Source: Nemophila menziesii (taxonomy: Eukaryota > Streptophyta > Magnoliopsida > Boraginales > Hydrophyllaceae). From it: DNA of 64,000 nucleotides. Of the stretch, positions 47,212-60,619 are shown in pieces (the first letter of the stretch is position 1; every line of letters begins with the position of its first letter). The position numbers were made by a program, and so were the translations under genes. The stretch covers positions 17,009,001 through 17,073,000 of the forward strand of contig JARWIR010000010.1 in NCBI GenBank assembly GCA_029959085.1, read 5' to 3'. Under the pieces are notes generated by a model. The model was not told the DNA's origin and ran no database searches. It saw nothing but the letters and a program-made list of their open reading frames with translations.

Positions 47212-48270
47212 TTATCTACATATATGGAGCCGCCCACCTAGATATGGTTCGAGCTATCTAGAAGTTAATGTAGATATGCAACGCCTACATTTTTTTGGTC
47301 AAATTCATAAAAAAGATTACCTACTAGGCTTAGAAAAAAACAACTTACTAATACTACTATAGAACTCAATTACCGAATCGCAAGGAAAACTAGAAATGTC
47401 GATGTTACGTCTTACACACTTGGCCAGTCTGTCAGCTACACCATTAAACTCCTTTTTCACATGAATCACTTTCCAATTTGGAAATCGTCCTATCCACCTC
47501 CAGGCTTCAGAAACCATTGGGCGGATCCTCCAATCGATCCCCTTACGATGATTAATACCTTGAACCACTTCAAGGTTGTCAGAGTAGAAATAACTACTCT
47601 GAATACCGAGATCTGCTGCAGGTCTCATGGCAAGGTGAATAGCCCACGCTTCTCCCTCCACACTAATATTAATTGTTGCTCTCTTAGTGATCTTATGTAT
47701 AATTTTGCCCTCCTTATTTACTGCTAAAGATACTATACTAGATGGATCCCAAATGTTTATAAATGAAGCATCATTTAGCCAAATATTCTCGGTTTCATCC
47801 AGTAGGATCAGATTTTCTTCTTCCTACATTACTCAAGGTGTTACAAGGAAACAAATGCACTACTTTATGTTTTAATTTTTCTTAACCATAGGTGAAAGTG
47901 AGTGGCTAGATGAACAACCATTCAAGAGAATCCTTGATCATGATGCACTTCAAGCAAGGTTTTTGGATTGTTTCTATCCACAAATTTTGAGGAAGAAAGA
48001 CCAAGTTGAACTTGAAAATTTTAAAGAAGAAGTTGATGAGAGCTTAGGGGGAAACATGGACTAGATTTCAATGATAGTTGGCAAGGTTCCCTCTTCATGG
48101 GTACACTCCTCTGATGCATATCTCTATTTTTTATAAGGGTCTTGATCAAAGTGAAAGGTTACAAGTTGATAATCTCGGTGGTGGTGATTTTGTGTCAATG
48201 GATCCTACTAAGGCCGCACAAGCAATGGAGAAACTTACTGACATTAAAAAAGTTGGCCAGTCTTGCTAAC
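47212..48270 (+). pseudogene. gag of element B, copy 2, split by the same LINE
   Basis: Same layout and stops as copy 1, with gag resuming at 47823. The open part 48078-48269 has FPLHGYTPLMHISIFYKGLD, where copy 1 has CPLHGYTPLMQ. Confidence 0.7.
47284..47829 (-). mobile_element. LINE fragment in gag B, copy 2
   Basis: Same insertion as 8664-9209, with the same CCTACAT direct repeats (47284-47290, 47823-47829). The RNase H frame ends at 47317. Its presence at the same base in both units shows it was there before the duplication. Confidence 0.85.
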
Positions 48271-50514
48271 GCAAAGAGGTGTTTTAAATTTTATTAGTGA
48301 GACCGTGATAGATGCCAAGTTTTCTACATTGGAGGATTAATTTAAACAGTTTGATATGGATGTGAAAGAAGGATTCCAAATTCATTTAAATATTCTAATT
48401 GTGTCGCTAATGATAATGGTTGGGAGGATTGTCTAAGCAACCTAGAATCCGTGGTGTTCATATCCAATCGAGGTAACCACAATGTTGTTGGTCATGGCTA
48501 TTGCAACCTAACCGTAATCATCCCAGATTCCAATGATCAAATCCTAATGGGGCGACAAATCAAGGAAATTATCAACAACGCCCCCAAGGACAAAATTTTC
48601 AACCAAGACCCCAAAATCAATTCCAAGGAGGCCAAAAGCCCGTTCAAGATTCTTATTTTGAGAGTCATTACTCAAAAAGCACTTCCCGAATATCCACAAT
48701 AAAGTACCTCACATTCTCTTACTTGATGACTCAAGGGTATTTGAATTCCAATCAAGAGGCATGGAAGTCCAACAATAAGAGAATAAATGAACATTCACCG
48801 GCATTAAAAATGCTTGAAAATCAGGTATCTCAAATTTCTAACCCTATGAATATGAGGCCATAACTACCTAACAATATTGAGAACCCGCGGAAGAATGAAG
48901 AGTATAACACGATTGTGCTAAGAAGTGGGAAGCAATTACCCTCATCTTGTACAATGGTGAAAGAGAAAGAGTAAACCTCCGAGATGAAAGAGGTAGAGGA
49001 AGACATATAAGAGGTTGTTTACGAAGTGAATGACCCGGTGATCATGAAAGAAATTATTGAAAAGATGTTCATAGCTAATAAGAAGAAAGAAGAAGTTGTT
49101 AGTGAGAATCGACCTCCTGCACGTTTTCCTATACATGTCCAAGATAGGAAACATGACAAAGAGTACAAGAAGTTCATGAACATGGTGAAGAGATTACAAA
49201 TTAATTATCCATTTGTGAATCCATCCAACGTATTCCAAAGTATTTGATTTTTATGAAGGAATTTATCTCCAACAAACACAAATATTTTGACGGGGAGATG
49301 GTTGGTTTGCTGGATGAATGCCATGCTATTTGTCAAAACAAGTTGCCTCCAAAGTTGAAAGATCCCACGAGTTTCAATATTCCTATATCCATTGGTAAAG
49401 AGTGGACCATGAGAGCTTTATGTTATTTGAGTACGCGTATTAGTCTCATGCTAAATCATTATTCGAGAAGTTAAGGATTTGGCACACGAGTCCTACTACA
49501 ATGGTTTTACAAATGGCGGATAGGACGTTTTCCCATCCTGAATAAAAGGTAGAGGACATACTCGTTAAGGCAGGTAACTTTATAATTTGTTGTTCTTTTC
49601 TTATTATTTCCTACGACGCAGATAAGAATTGGCCAATCATTTTGGGAAACCATTCTTAGCCACATGGCGTACTTTGATTGATGTATAGAATGGATAATTG
49701 ATCATGAGAGTGCAAGACAATGATGAGAAGTGTAGTGTATTCAAGGGGATGAAGTTCCCTGATCCTCTAGAAGATTGTTTCCGCTTGGACACATTAAATC
49801 AGGTAGAAAAATCCAATCAAGGTTTTTGGAAACCTATGGGTTGGAGGAGAAAGAGCTGAGAATGAAATTACCATTCAAAGCTCTTCATAACCTTAAAAGG
49901 GGTCATAGAGAGCCAAGAAGAGCGTTAAAAAGGTTCCCAGGGAACCTAAAAGAAAGTGGAAAGAGATTGAAAAATCCAGATCCCCCAAAACATCCCAAAA
50001 GCGCAAGATTTTTTTGAGTGGCCCATGCGAGGTCACAAGAGTTGTTTTTGAATGGTTAGCTGAAGTTTAGACTAAGGAGGGATGCAAACCTCGCTTGGTA
50101 GAAGTTAATCGCCTTACCCACTGTTGGGGAGGCTATGTGAGAAATAATTGACCTAGAGGTAACACGTTGAACTTCAATGACGTTAAACAAAAGTGATTCT
50201 TGGGAGACAATCCATGTTTGTAATGTTTTAGCAGTTCTATTTTATGTCTTTAGTGTTTATTAGTTTGTTTTATTTATGTATATTACGTAATGATAAGGGT
50301 ATAGAGTGTTTTTTAATATGAAGGTGAGTAACCGAATGAGTTTAGGGTTAAGAAATTTAAGAATATTTGAGCTCAACAGCAGGTCTCTGTGGTACACCGC
50401 ACCCTACCTACGGTGCATCACGAGGCGCCAGACTGTCACAACGACAGACCCACGCTTAAATAGGTCAGAAAGAACTGATAATTTTGTGGTTCACCGCACC
50501 TTAAGTGCGGTGCA
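48271..50514 (+). pseudogene. Protease region and 3' tail of element B, copy 2
   Basis: Parallel to 9651-11892. It again lacks RT, RNase H and integrase, and the protease Asp is replaced (RALCYLSTRISLM). A frame at 49775-50017 joins pieces that are out of frame in copy 1 (LPFKALHNLKRGHREPRRAL), a Lys/Arg-rich tail of unknown meaning. The GC-rich palindromes before the CACTA end are present. Confidence 0.65.
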
Positions 50515-51195
50515 CACTACTGGATTCGCGTGGTTTCGCGACGACACAGGTCGTCGCTAAACTCTCACATTTCGTCCCTAATTTGTCGTCTCTATCCCTT
50601 CGTCGCTATTTGGCCCATTAGCGACGAATAATTGTGATTTCGTCCCTAATCACTCAGACTTTTGACCACGAGGCCTAGCGTCGGGAATTCAACGACTTAG
50701 CGACGAGACATTAGCGACGAAAGGTCGTCGCGAATTTATAAATTAGTTTTTCTTTATTTTTAATCGCTAATTTATTAAATGAATTTTCTTTTTTTTAAAT
50801 AATTTAACCACGAAATAATAGCGACAGATTCGTCGTCGCAATTATTTTTTATTTTTTTAATATTGCCGTAAATCATTATTTATTTTTTTAATTTATGTGT
50901 TAGCGACGACCCAGTTGTCGTCGCTATTCATATATATTATTTTTTTATTTTTTGTTTTTTTTTAAATTTAAATTTTAGATTTTTTATTTAAATTTTAGTT
51001 TTTATTATTATATTGATTTTAAATATAATGCAAAATTAAAAATAAATAAAAATCCAAAAATAAAATACGATAATTCGATGGAAATATTAAACGTGAAGTC
51101 AAAGTCAAACGTAGTCAGAGTCAAAATCAAAGTCAAACATACGAAATAAACTTAAAAGTCTTAAAATTATAAACCAACCAAATAAAAAATATGAC

Positions 51196-52832
51196 TCAAT
51201 CATCACTTAAGTGGTGCTCTTCTTCATCTTCTCCTCTCTCCTCATCTTCTCTCTCTTCATCTCGTCTTTCTTCATTAGTGGGCCCGGGTTTGCTGATCGG
51301 CTGAAGTCCTTGGGCGATTCTCATGCCGTTTGACGCTTCGAAGAGAGTGTCTGCCATGCTCGGGGGTTGACTCGGCCGACTAGAAGAAGTTGTGGGCCCG
51401 ATCGATGCGGAGGATGGATCCGGTATAGGTTCAAGTCCTTGAGCCGCGCGAAGCTCGTTCATCCCAGCCAGAATCGCCTTAAGCAGCTCCTCGTTCTCCC
51501 TGTCCGGCTGTGTAGGAGTCCTGGATCGTTTTCGGACCGGATCAATGGTAGGCACCCAGTATTTAATCTTGGGTGGGTGTAGGACCTCCATGATAGTCTC
51601 GAGCATGTCATCCATCTACTCCTGGACAGTAACTTCAGCTCCATCCGCTCCGGCCTACACAACCTTCTTCTGCATCTTCTCCCGAAGAACACCCTGTAAT
51701 TAGATTTCAATTTAAAAATAGATTAGATTAATAAAAAAGTAAAGTTAAAAATAAATAATTAATTTAAAGCAATTTAAAAAAAAACTTACACTAGCTTTCT
51801 CCAAACGCTGGTCACGCCAGCTATCTGTAGCTGCATCGTAAGACAGGTGGTCAAAATAGCCACTTAAAGGAGGACACTCCATCTCCTCCTGGGTCTCATC
51901 ATCCAAAAACGTCAACGGCTCTTTCGTCACCGTCTTCAGCTTCCCTTGGACAGTATACAATAATAAATATTAATTAGTTAAAAATTAAATTAAATAAAAT
52001 AGTAAATTAAATTTTAATTATTAAAAGTTATACCTCTATAATCACCTCCCGAGTCTGGGACCAGTTCCTTGACCTTGCCTTGCTCGGAACTGTCTGCAGC
52101 TCTCGATTCTTTTTGTTTATCTCAGCCTAACTCTGTTACAAATAATAAATAAATAGTTATAAAATTTATAAATAAAGACGTATAAAATAATTAATAAATT
52201 ATTTTTTTCTACCTTTTTCGTCTCGTCATCCAACATCTTCTTCGTCGCCCCCCAATGCTCCGGTAGAACATCTAGTGGATCTTCACCCGTGAAGTAGTAG
52301 TCGTTCTTCAAATCCGACTTCCATCGCCTGTAGGATCCGGAAGTCATCGTATTCAACCTCTTAACAATCTCATTCCAATCGTCTCGCCTCCTCCACTCCT
52401 CCAAATCAAAAAACTGGTGCAGTCGCTGCATAATTACCCCTTTGTTATGGTCGGGGACATCAGACCATCCTATGTAGCACGGAGGAACAGCTTCTCGAAC
52501 TGCATTACCTACCACCTGACCCACGTGTTTGCTATATGGGCCTACGAAATTCCACGTGCCGTCTATAACAGAAAAGTCATCTGGAATGGACCAGCCGACT
52601 CTCTTCAGGGTCTCGTAAGCTGTCCGGATAGATGTGGAAGCTTTAGGTCTCTTCTTTTACGTTCACCTGTTTTAGTGAAAATTATTTATTAATTATATAT
52701 TTTCTTAATTGAAATTATATTAATTGAATTTTTTATTACCCGATGGTTGGGCACAATCGGCATTAGAACGATTAGGACACCTCGGGGGATCGTTACCCAT
52801 TCCGTCTCCGCCGTGACTCCTACCCATAACAG
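51196..52832 (-). pseudogene. CACTA accessory protein gene (Transposase_24-like), copy 2
   Basis: Better preserved than copy 1. The main exon reads KASTSIRTAYETLKRVGWSI with Tyr where copy 1 has a stop, then DLEEWRRRDDWNEIVKRL and HWGATKKMLDDETKK. The last exon (51196-51700) has PPKIKYWVPTIDPVRKRSRT and an acidic tail EERGEDEEEHHLSDD, in one frame here. Stops remain in that exon (near 51615 and 51658), so I still class it as broken. The start ATG is near 52830. No TNP2-type transposase is next to it, so it could act only with a helper. Confidence 0.6.
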
Positions 52833-52875
52833 CTGCCACCTATAAAATTTACTAATTAGTCATTTACTAATTATA

Positions 52876-53789
52876 TTTTTTTTTTGTCAACCGAATTAAC
52901 CAACAAGATTATTTTACATTATTACAAAGCTTACTAAGATATAAATCCGATGCAATAAGAGACCTATCCATCCAATCAGAAATATCAATATTTTTCCTTG
53001 TGCATTTAGCCAGCGCATCCACCGTGCTATTATATTTCCTCGGAACATGATAAATCTTCCACCGATACGCTTGACCTAACCATTTCCTAACTTCCGCCAG
53101 GATCGGTTTAAGAATCCAATGAAGTCCGGTCTTACCTAAAACTCCTTGAACTAAATCAAGGTTATCAGAGTAAAAAGAAACACTCTGATTCTTAAGGTCA
53201 CTACTAGCTCTTATCGCCAAAAGAAGTGCCCAAACTTCACCATCAATGACCTTGTTAATTTTTCCTCTAATATTGATTTTCTTAGTGATCATACCCTTCT
53301 TATCAATTCCGATCGCAGCAACCGCAGCTGGTTCATTCTTATTGACAAAAGACGCATCACACATCCAAATCATGTCCGTTTCATCATTAATTGTCGGATT
53401 TATGTCTTCCGCTATATTCTTACTTATCTTGTTAACCTCATCATTGTTAGTCGCGTCCATATAAGATCCAAAAAGTCTATATACCAACTCCTTTGCTTTA
53501 TCAAGAATATTCCATTTGCTCCATTTAACCCCTTCATCGTAACATTTCATTCTCTCTTTCCACATATACCACATGATACTTAAAATATAAGTCGTAACCT
53601 GTTAGTATTCCAACCATTCCTAGAGTATTCTTTGATTAACGAAATGCACCATTCCTCAACCGTACCCCTAAAATCTTTATCAATTTAAATTTGTAGTGGT
53701 GATTCCGCCCAAATTTCGATACTAAATGGGCATTGAAGTATAAGATGGTTGACATCTTCAGTTTCCATTTCACACCATTCGCATATATC
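52876..53789 (-). mobile_element. Second LINE fragment, private to unit 2
   Basis: Absent from the matching place in unit 1 (14249-14262), so it inserted after the duplication. A T-run at the left (52876-52885) is the poly(A) tail. The minus-strand frame (53574-52909 and before) has the ORF2 end: a zinc knuckle-like CEWCEMETEDVNHLILQC (53780-53727), then RNase H with MCDASF, DGEVWALLLAIRASSDLKNQ, YSDNLDLVQG and STVDALAKCTRKN. It is open for 221 residues, cleaner than the older LINE at 8664. Flanks share only a short attat-like repeat. Confidence 0.8.
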
Positions 53790-54400
53790 ATTATTTTAGT
53801 CCTTATAAAACTTTATAAAATTGCAAATAAGTCCAAATTTTATAAAATTGCAAATTAACCCTAATTTTTTAAAATTGTATTTTTGTCCTTATTTTTTTAA
53901 TAATTGCAAATAAGTCCTAATTTTTTGGAAAAAATGCATTTTTGTCCAAGTTTTTTTAAAATTGCAAATAAGTCCTAATTTTTTAAAAAATTGCATTTTT
54001 GTCCAAGTTTTTTAAAAATTGCAAATAAGTCTAATTTTTTTTTTAAAATTGCATTTTTGTCCAAGTTTTTTAAAAATTGCAAATAAGTCCTATTTTTTTT
54101 AAAATTGCATTTTCGTCCTATTTTTAAAAAAAATTCCAAATAAGTCCTAATTTTTTTTTAAATTGCATTTTTATCCTAAATTTCTTTAAAAATGCATTTT
54201 AGTCTTATTTTCTATTTAATTGCATTTTAGTCTTATTTTCTATTTAATTGCATTTTAGTCCTATTTTCTATATAATTGCATTTTAGTTCTATTTTTATGA
54301 AATTTCATTTAAGTCCTATTTTTTATGAAATTGAAAAAAGGTCCTTTTTTTATAAAATTGCATTTTAGGCCTTAAACATACAAAATAAACATATTGCAAA
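53790..54400 (+). repeat. Degenerate tandem repeat, unit 2
   Basis: Copy of 14262-14880, same 55-60 bp unit. Confidence 0.75.
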
Positions 54401-54714
54401 TAGGTCCCTATATCTTAAAACACAATCAAATTAAAATAACACACCAGCTATTACAATAAAAATACAAAAATCATATCAAAACCCTAATTTTAAACAAAGC
54501 CCAATTACATGTTGTTTTTTAACACAAAAAAAAAATACCAAACATCCCAGAAATATATACATAAATCTCGGAAATCATCAAATCATACAAACATTCATGA
54601 ATTTTTTCAACCAAAAAAAAATTGCAAGTTTGATCCGGAAATTGGAACCTGTTACCTCCACTGGGACTCTGTCCTCCCGCAATTCAAGGAATTTGATTCA
54701 GACCAGACGCGGGT

Positions 54715-55457
54715 ATGATTAACCAGTTTACAACTATTGGACAGTATAGTGGTGTAGCTCATGAAGACCATATTCGCGCTATGTACAAGTTTATGCAAAT
54801 CTGTGATGCATATGTCACCCTTGGAGTAACCCAAGAGAAAATGTACTTTCATATGTTTCATTCTTCCTCACCGGAGGATAAAGAAAGTGGTATGATAAGC
54901 AACCACACGATGCGATCTTGACTTAGGATCAACTTCAGACAGCCTTTTTCGACTGGTAATATCCTCAAAGTGTTTGACTTAGTGGGCAATTAGATATTGT
55001 TAGTTTTTGCCAAGAGCCAGGAGAATTTGTAGGTGTTGCATGGACTCGTTTTCAATCTTTATTACGCAAGTGCCCATTACATGGGTATTCTCTTGAATTA
55101 CAGCTTGGGATATTTTATCGAAGTTTAGGTGAAGCCGCGAAAGAAAAGATAGATACTATGTGCCAAGGTGGTCTCATGATGGTCACAACTAATCAAGGTC
55201 TGGCTATCATGGACAGAATTGTGAAGAATGAAATGAGTTGGCAAGCTTCGAAATCATCGGTTAGAACTTCTAAAAGAGGTACTTTGAATCTAGACACGGG
55301 AACTGCATTGAACGCTAAGATTGCCGCACTTGAGAACAAGATGAAACAATTATCTATGTCGAATAAAGTTGTGGTAAACGTTGTTAATGAACCAGAATTA
55401 TGTTCTAGTTGTGGAGGAGATGATCATAGCTGGGAAGAATGTGCCAACAACCCATAA
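54715..55457 (+). pseudogene. gag of gypsy element A, copy 2
   Basis: It keeps the HIRAMYKFMQICDAYVTLGV segment lost in copy 1. A frameshift and stop follow near 54895-54920, then the frame continues as CPLHGYSLELQLGIFYRSLG (no stop at 55080-55160) and the zinc knuckle CSSCGGDDHSWEEC (about 55401). Confidence 0.8.
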
Positions 55458-56868
55458 TCCGTTTATTTCGTTAACCAGTGAGGTAATTATTCAGGTGGTC
55501 AAGGGTATGGAAACCAGAACAGAAATCATCCAGGCATTCAGTATTCGAATCCACATGGGGTAGCCAATCCAGGAAACTATCAACAAAGGCCTCAGGAGAA
55601 CAATTACCAGTTTAAATAGCAAAACCAATACCAAGGAAATCAACCTAGAGCCGATCATGACGCCTATTCCGACACGTTAGCTCAAAAGGCGCTTCCTTCT
55701 CGACCTCAAGAAGTCACAATTACCGCAAGTGAGTTAGCACTTACTGTGGCGAAATACATGTCCGATGCAGAAAGGAGGTCAGAAAAAATCGAAAACCAGC
55801 TATCTCGATTCATGGAGGATACCCACACGAGAGAAAACAAGATGGAGGAAAAATTAAAACCACATACCGCTTCGTTAAAAATTTTAGAGAGTCAAATATC
55901 AAAGATCGCAAACAGTTTAAATATTCGAGGCAGAGTCCAACTCCCGAGCGACACAGAAATTCCTAAACAAAGGGAGGATTGTAACACGATCAATACCAGA
56001 AGCGGTAAGATATTGCAACCCTCACCCTTCCCGGTTATGAAAGAAAAAGAAGTTACTAGGAAAGAAAACCCGTTGGAGGAAGTGGAAGAGAAAGATAAAG
56101 AACCTGAAGTAGTAGAAGTGTAGAAGATTCCGGAAATTCCGAAAAAGAAAGATGTTGCAGAAACCCGTCCCCCTCCAACTTTTCCCTCTAGAGTTCAGAA
56201 GAAAGGAGATATGGTTAAATATCAAAGATTTTTGAATAGGGTGAGAGGTCTCAATATTAATATTCTGTTGTTAGAAGCTATCAAAGACATACCAAAGTAC
56301 GTGAAGTTTTTAAAGAGGGCCCTCACCAACAAGAGACCATACTGTGATAATGAAATGGCAGGATTACCTGAAGAGTGTAGTTCCATTTGTCAAAGTAAGT
56401 TTCCACCTAAGCTGCTTGATCCTGGGAGTTTTACGCTTCCAAATTTGATTGGTAGTGAGTGGAAAGGAAAAGCTTTATGCGATTTAGGCGTGAGTATTAA
56501 TCTCATGCCCAAATCAATTTTTGATACGTTGAAGATTGGAGATATGAGACCTACCTCTATGGTCCTACAAATGGCGGATAGATCCCTCGTGCATCCTGAG
56601 GGAAGAATTGAAGATGTCCTCGTCAAGGCAGGTACTTTAGTTTTTCCTGTTGATTTTGCTATTCTTGAATACGACGCAGATAGGAATGTCCCCTTCATTT
56701 TGGGATGACCATTTTCTAGACACGGGGCGTACTTTAATTGATGTAGAAAACGGAGAATTAAACATGAGAATCCAAGACGAGGAGGTAAAATTCAATGTAT
56801 TTCGAGCCATGAAGTTCCCAAATGTTACCTGAGATTGTTTCCGAATGGATATAGCAGAACACGCCACG
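55458..56868 (+). pseudogene. Linker and protease of element A, copy 2
   Basis: Open at 55746-56123, stopped by TAG (56121, Glu in copy 1), open again 56211-56708 with ALCDLGVSINLMP, then a TGA at 56706 and an extra base (ccattttctag) where copy 1 reads GRPFLDTG. A further TGA follows near 56830. All three breaks are private to this copy. Confidence 0.8.
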
Positions 56869-58616
56869 CAAGAGGTATTTGATTTTTTTAATTATGATGA
56901 CATCTTGCAGGCTGCATTAACACTAGATTTACCGGAGATGATGGAAGAGCTTTCCGAAACAGTGGCAGCTCTTGATTCTGAGAATCCAAAGTATAGGCGT
57001 CTAGCCTACAAACCGTTACGTGATGCAGGGGAGATTGAACCTCCAAAGAAACCATCTATTGAGTCTCCCCCAAAGCTAGAAGAGAAACCACTTCCGTCAA
57101 ACTTGAGGTATGTATATTTAGGTGCTAATAATACCCTACCTATTATTGTTTCAGCTACTTTAACAGGTCCTCAAGAACACAAACTGTTGCGTATACTAAG
57201 AGCCAATGAAGAGGCGATAGGTTGGACTTTTGTTGATATCAAGGGTATTAGTCCCTCCTATTTCCAACACAAGATCATTATGGAGGATAATAGTACACGT
57301 TCAGTTGAAGGACAAAGAAGGTTGATGCCTGCAATGAAGGAAGTGGTGAAGAAAGAAGTAATCAATTTGTTAGATGCGGGGATCATCTACCCCATAGCTA
57401 GTAGTGATTAGGTGAGTCCAGTTCAATGCGTACAAAAGAAGGGTGGTATCACTACCATCATGAATGACAAAAATGAAGCTATACCCTCAAGAACCAAAAT
57501 TGGTTGGAGAGTATGTATGGACTATCGTGAGTTGAACAAGGCGACTAGAAAAGAGCATTTTCTCTTCCATTTATTGATCAAATGTTGGACAAGTTAGCCG
57601 GTAGAGAGTATTATTGTTTCTTAGATGGGTATTCCGGTTACAACCAAATTTGCGTAGATCCAGATGACCAACATAAAACCACATTCACATGTCCTTTTGG
57701 TACTTTTACATACCAAAGGATGCCTTTTAGATTATGTAATGCATCTGCTACTTTCCAACGTTGCATGATGGCAATTTTTGGAGACATGATTGGTAAGAGT
57801 TTTTGATAACTTCAATCTTCGCACGATCAACTTCTAAACCAGCACTTGATACCTTGTGTCCCAACACTATACATTCGCAAACCATAAAGTGACACTTCTC
57901 CCAGTTCAAGACCAAATCGGTTTCCTTGCATCTAATTAATATTTTTTCTAGATTCTGCAAACAATCATCGAAGTTATCTCCTAAAACTGAAAAATCATCC
58001 ATGAATACCTCAACAAATCGCCTGTTTCTGTAAAAGGGGTAAGGAGTTTTCTAGGCCATGCTGGGTTTTATCGTCGTTTTATCAAGGACTTCTCTAAAAT
58101 TTTAAAACCTTTGTGTAACTTACTCGAGAAGGACACCAAATTCCTTTTTGATGAAGCTTGCATGAAGGCATTCCAAGAGCTTAAAGAGAAACTTATTACT
58201 GCGCCGATTGTGCTACCACCTGATTGGAAGATTCCCTTTGAAGTTAAGTATGATGCCAGTGATTCTGCTATGGGTGCGGCGTTGGGTCAAAGAAAATGAA
58301 GTGTTCCACTCGATTTACTATGCAAGCAAGACCTTCACCAGTGCTCAGATTAATTACACGGTAACTAAGAAGGAACTTTTAGCGGTTGTTTATGCCTTTG
58401 ACAAATTTCGTTCCTATTTCCTTGGGGCGAAAATTGTTGTATTCACCGATAATTCCGCTATTAAGTACCTTATGGAGAAGAAAGACACGAAGCCACGGTT
58501 GATCAGATGGGTCTTATTGCTACAAGAGTTTGATTTGGAGATTCGAGATAGAAAGGGGTGTGAGAATCAGGTTGCAGATCATCTGTCACGTTTTGAAGGT
58601 TCAGAGTCGAATAGTA
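56869..58616 (+). pseudogene. RT and RNase H of element A, copy 2, with internal inversion
   Basis: The N-terminal part is open 56845-57411 and stopped by TAG (57409, Trp in copy 1). [11 protein letters not shown] (57620) keeps the Asp lost in copy 1. At 57793-58020 about 228 bases are inverted, so the catalytic FMDD block and [14 protein letters not shown] now read on the minus strand. The plus frame resumes at [17 protein letters not shown] one-base loss near 58297 shifts the RNase H frame, and there is a one-base loss in a T/C run near 57560. RNase H blocks [14 protein letters not shown] and [11 protein letters not shown] are visible. Confidence 0.85.
57793..58020 (-). other. Inverted RT segment in element A, copy 2
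   Basis: The matching plus-strand segment in copy 1 is 18232-18457. Both ends are abrupt: plus sequence stops after gacatgattgg and resumes with cctgtttctgtaaaagg. The flipped segment itself is about 96% like copy 1, with an open minus-strand frame (57748-58002). It lacks flanking inverted repeats that I can see. Confidence 0.9.
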
Positions 58617-59970
58617 GTCCTGAGTTAGTTAATGAAACATTCCCCGATGAAGGTCTATTTTCTATACATGATGTTACTCCGTGGTATGCAGACATTGCAA
58701 ATCTTATTGTAAGTTACAAGGATCCACTTCACAAGATAAGAAGAGATTGATGAGCCGTGCTAAACAGTTCTTTTGGGAGGATCCTTTCCTCTACAAACTG
58801 TGTGGAGATCAGATGGTAAGGAGATGTATCTGAGAAAGACGTTTTATCAGTGGTTGCTGGTTGTCACGATTCACCGTATGGAGGATATTTCAAAGGCAAC
58901 CGCACAGCTTCTAAGGTACTACAATTTGGTTTTTATTGGCCTACATTACATAAGGATTGTCATGAGTATGTTAAGAAGTGTCATAGATGCCAGTTTACTG
59001 GTAATATATCCAAGAGGGATGAGATGCCGCGTAACAACATTCTTGAAGTTGAAATATTTGATGTTTGGGGTATTGATTTCATGGGTCCTTTCGTACCATC
59101 CAATGGGAATAATACATCTTACTAGCTGTTGATTACGTGTCTAAATGGGTAGAGGCTGTAGCTCTACCAACCAATGATTCATGAGTGAATAAATTCTCGA
59201 ATTCTCATATTTCCACTAGACATGGCAAACCTAGAGTTATTATCAGCGATGGAGGTTCACACTTTGTGAACAAATATCCGAAGACAGTGCTAGAGAAGAA
59301 TGGGATAAGACATCGTGTATCTACCGCGTATCATCCACAAGCCAATGGTCAAGCTGAGGTTTCAAATCGAGAGGTGAAATGTATCCTAGAGAATACTGTT
59401 AGACCTACAAGAAAAGATTGGTCAATGAAGTTAGACGATGCTTTATGGGCCTATCGTATGATGTATAAAACTCATGTTGGTGCATCTCCGTATCGTATGG
59501 TTTATGGTAAGGCTTGTCACTTACCTCTTGAACTTATATTGGGTTCATATTGGGATATAGCGTAGTTGAATTTAGATTCTACTTTGGCCGGTGAGAATCG
59601 GATGATGAAGTTGAATGAACTTGATGAGTTTCGGTTACATGCCTACGAAAACGCTAAACTCTATAAGGAGAACACTAAGAGATGGCATGATAACCGTATC
59701 CGTGTGAAGAAGTTTGAAGTTGGACAGAAGGTCCTGAAATAAAACTCCAAGTTCAGTAATTATCCGGGAAAGTTAAGATCAAAGTGTTCTGGTCCTTACG
59801 TGTTGACCAAAGTTACGCCTCATGGAGCAATAGAGATTGAACACCCAATCGAGAACCGCACCTTTATGGTGAATGGCCATCGATTGAAAGTTTATCATGG
59901 AGGCGAGGATACTAATCGCATGGTGGATCCACATCTTGGGGAGGTCATGTACCTCCTAGAAGCTGAATAG
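58617..59970 (+). pseudogene. Integrase of element A, copy 2
   Basis: Same domain order as copy 1, with Asp in WGIDFMGPF, Asp in IISDGGSHF and Glu in [11 protein letters not shown] two-base loss near 58830 and a one-base loss near 59111 shift frame. The three old stops (NDS*, IA*LNLD, VLK*NSK) are shared with copy 1. Confidence 0.8.
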
Positions 59971-60619
59971 ATGCAAGAGGTACCCCGTCGAGCTTAACGA
60001 CGTTAAACAAAAGCCATTTCACTTGTATATTAGTTTATTGCTTTATGTTTTTCAATTCCTAGTGTATAATTCTAAGTTATTGTCGAGTCATAGTGTCTAC
60101 TTTTAAAAGAAATGAGAAAGGTACTGTGTTAATTGTGCAGGAATTGAATTTGGGGTGCTAAGGAACAAAAGAGAGAAAAATATTCTGCACTGGCAGGCTA
60201 GCCGGTCCTATCACCGGCATGCCGATGGAGCAGAAACACGTGCCCACGGGTCCATGGCTCGGGTTATCTGCCGAGAGGGAAATAAAAATTGAACAGACAC
60301 ACCGGTATGCCGGTCAGATCTCCGGTATGCCGGCCAGAAGGAAAAAACGTGCCCACGGGTTGCTCGACACAGGTATTTTGACGGAGCACGAATTTGCGAA
60401 GAACAACGCACCGGCGGTATGCCGGTGCCCAAAAACACGTGGCCTCGGGTTCAAGGCAGAAAGTTACAAAAAGAAGGATGTCCAGCACCAGTATGTCGGC
60501 CAGATCTCCGGTATGCCGGTCAGTATGTCGGTTTTGATGAGTTTGTTGCCTTATACACTTCTTACCTTATCAAGTGCAAACCGTAGCCTCTCCCATACGA
60601 ATTTTCCAGCTCCTTACCT
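59971..60619 (+). repeat. Post-pol palindrome region of element A, copy 2
   Basis: Same region as 20421-21120, but the 20-bp tandem is contracted to one full unit plus a partial (60302-60333), and 15-20 bases near 60415 are missing. Confidence 0.7.

Larger units (their letters stand above)
50515..54600 (-). mobile_element. CACTA element, copy 2, with LINE inside
   Basis: The left end CACTAC is at 50515. Subterminal gcgacga repeats lie at 50530-50930, the accessory gene at 51196-52830, a LINE insertion at 52876-53789, and the 55-60 bp tandem repeat at 53790-54400. The far terminus is not found. The right boundary is approximate. Confidence 0.6.

Noticed and set aside
57748..58002. Minus-strand ORF of 84 residues
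   Set aside because: It is the inverted RT segment, not a separate gene.
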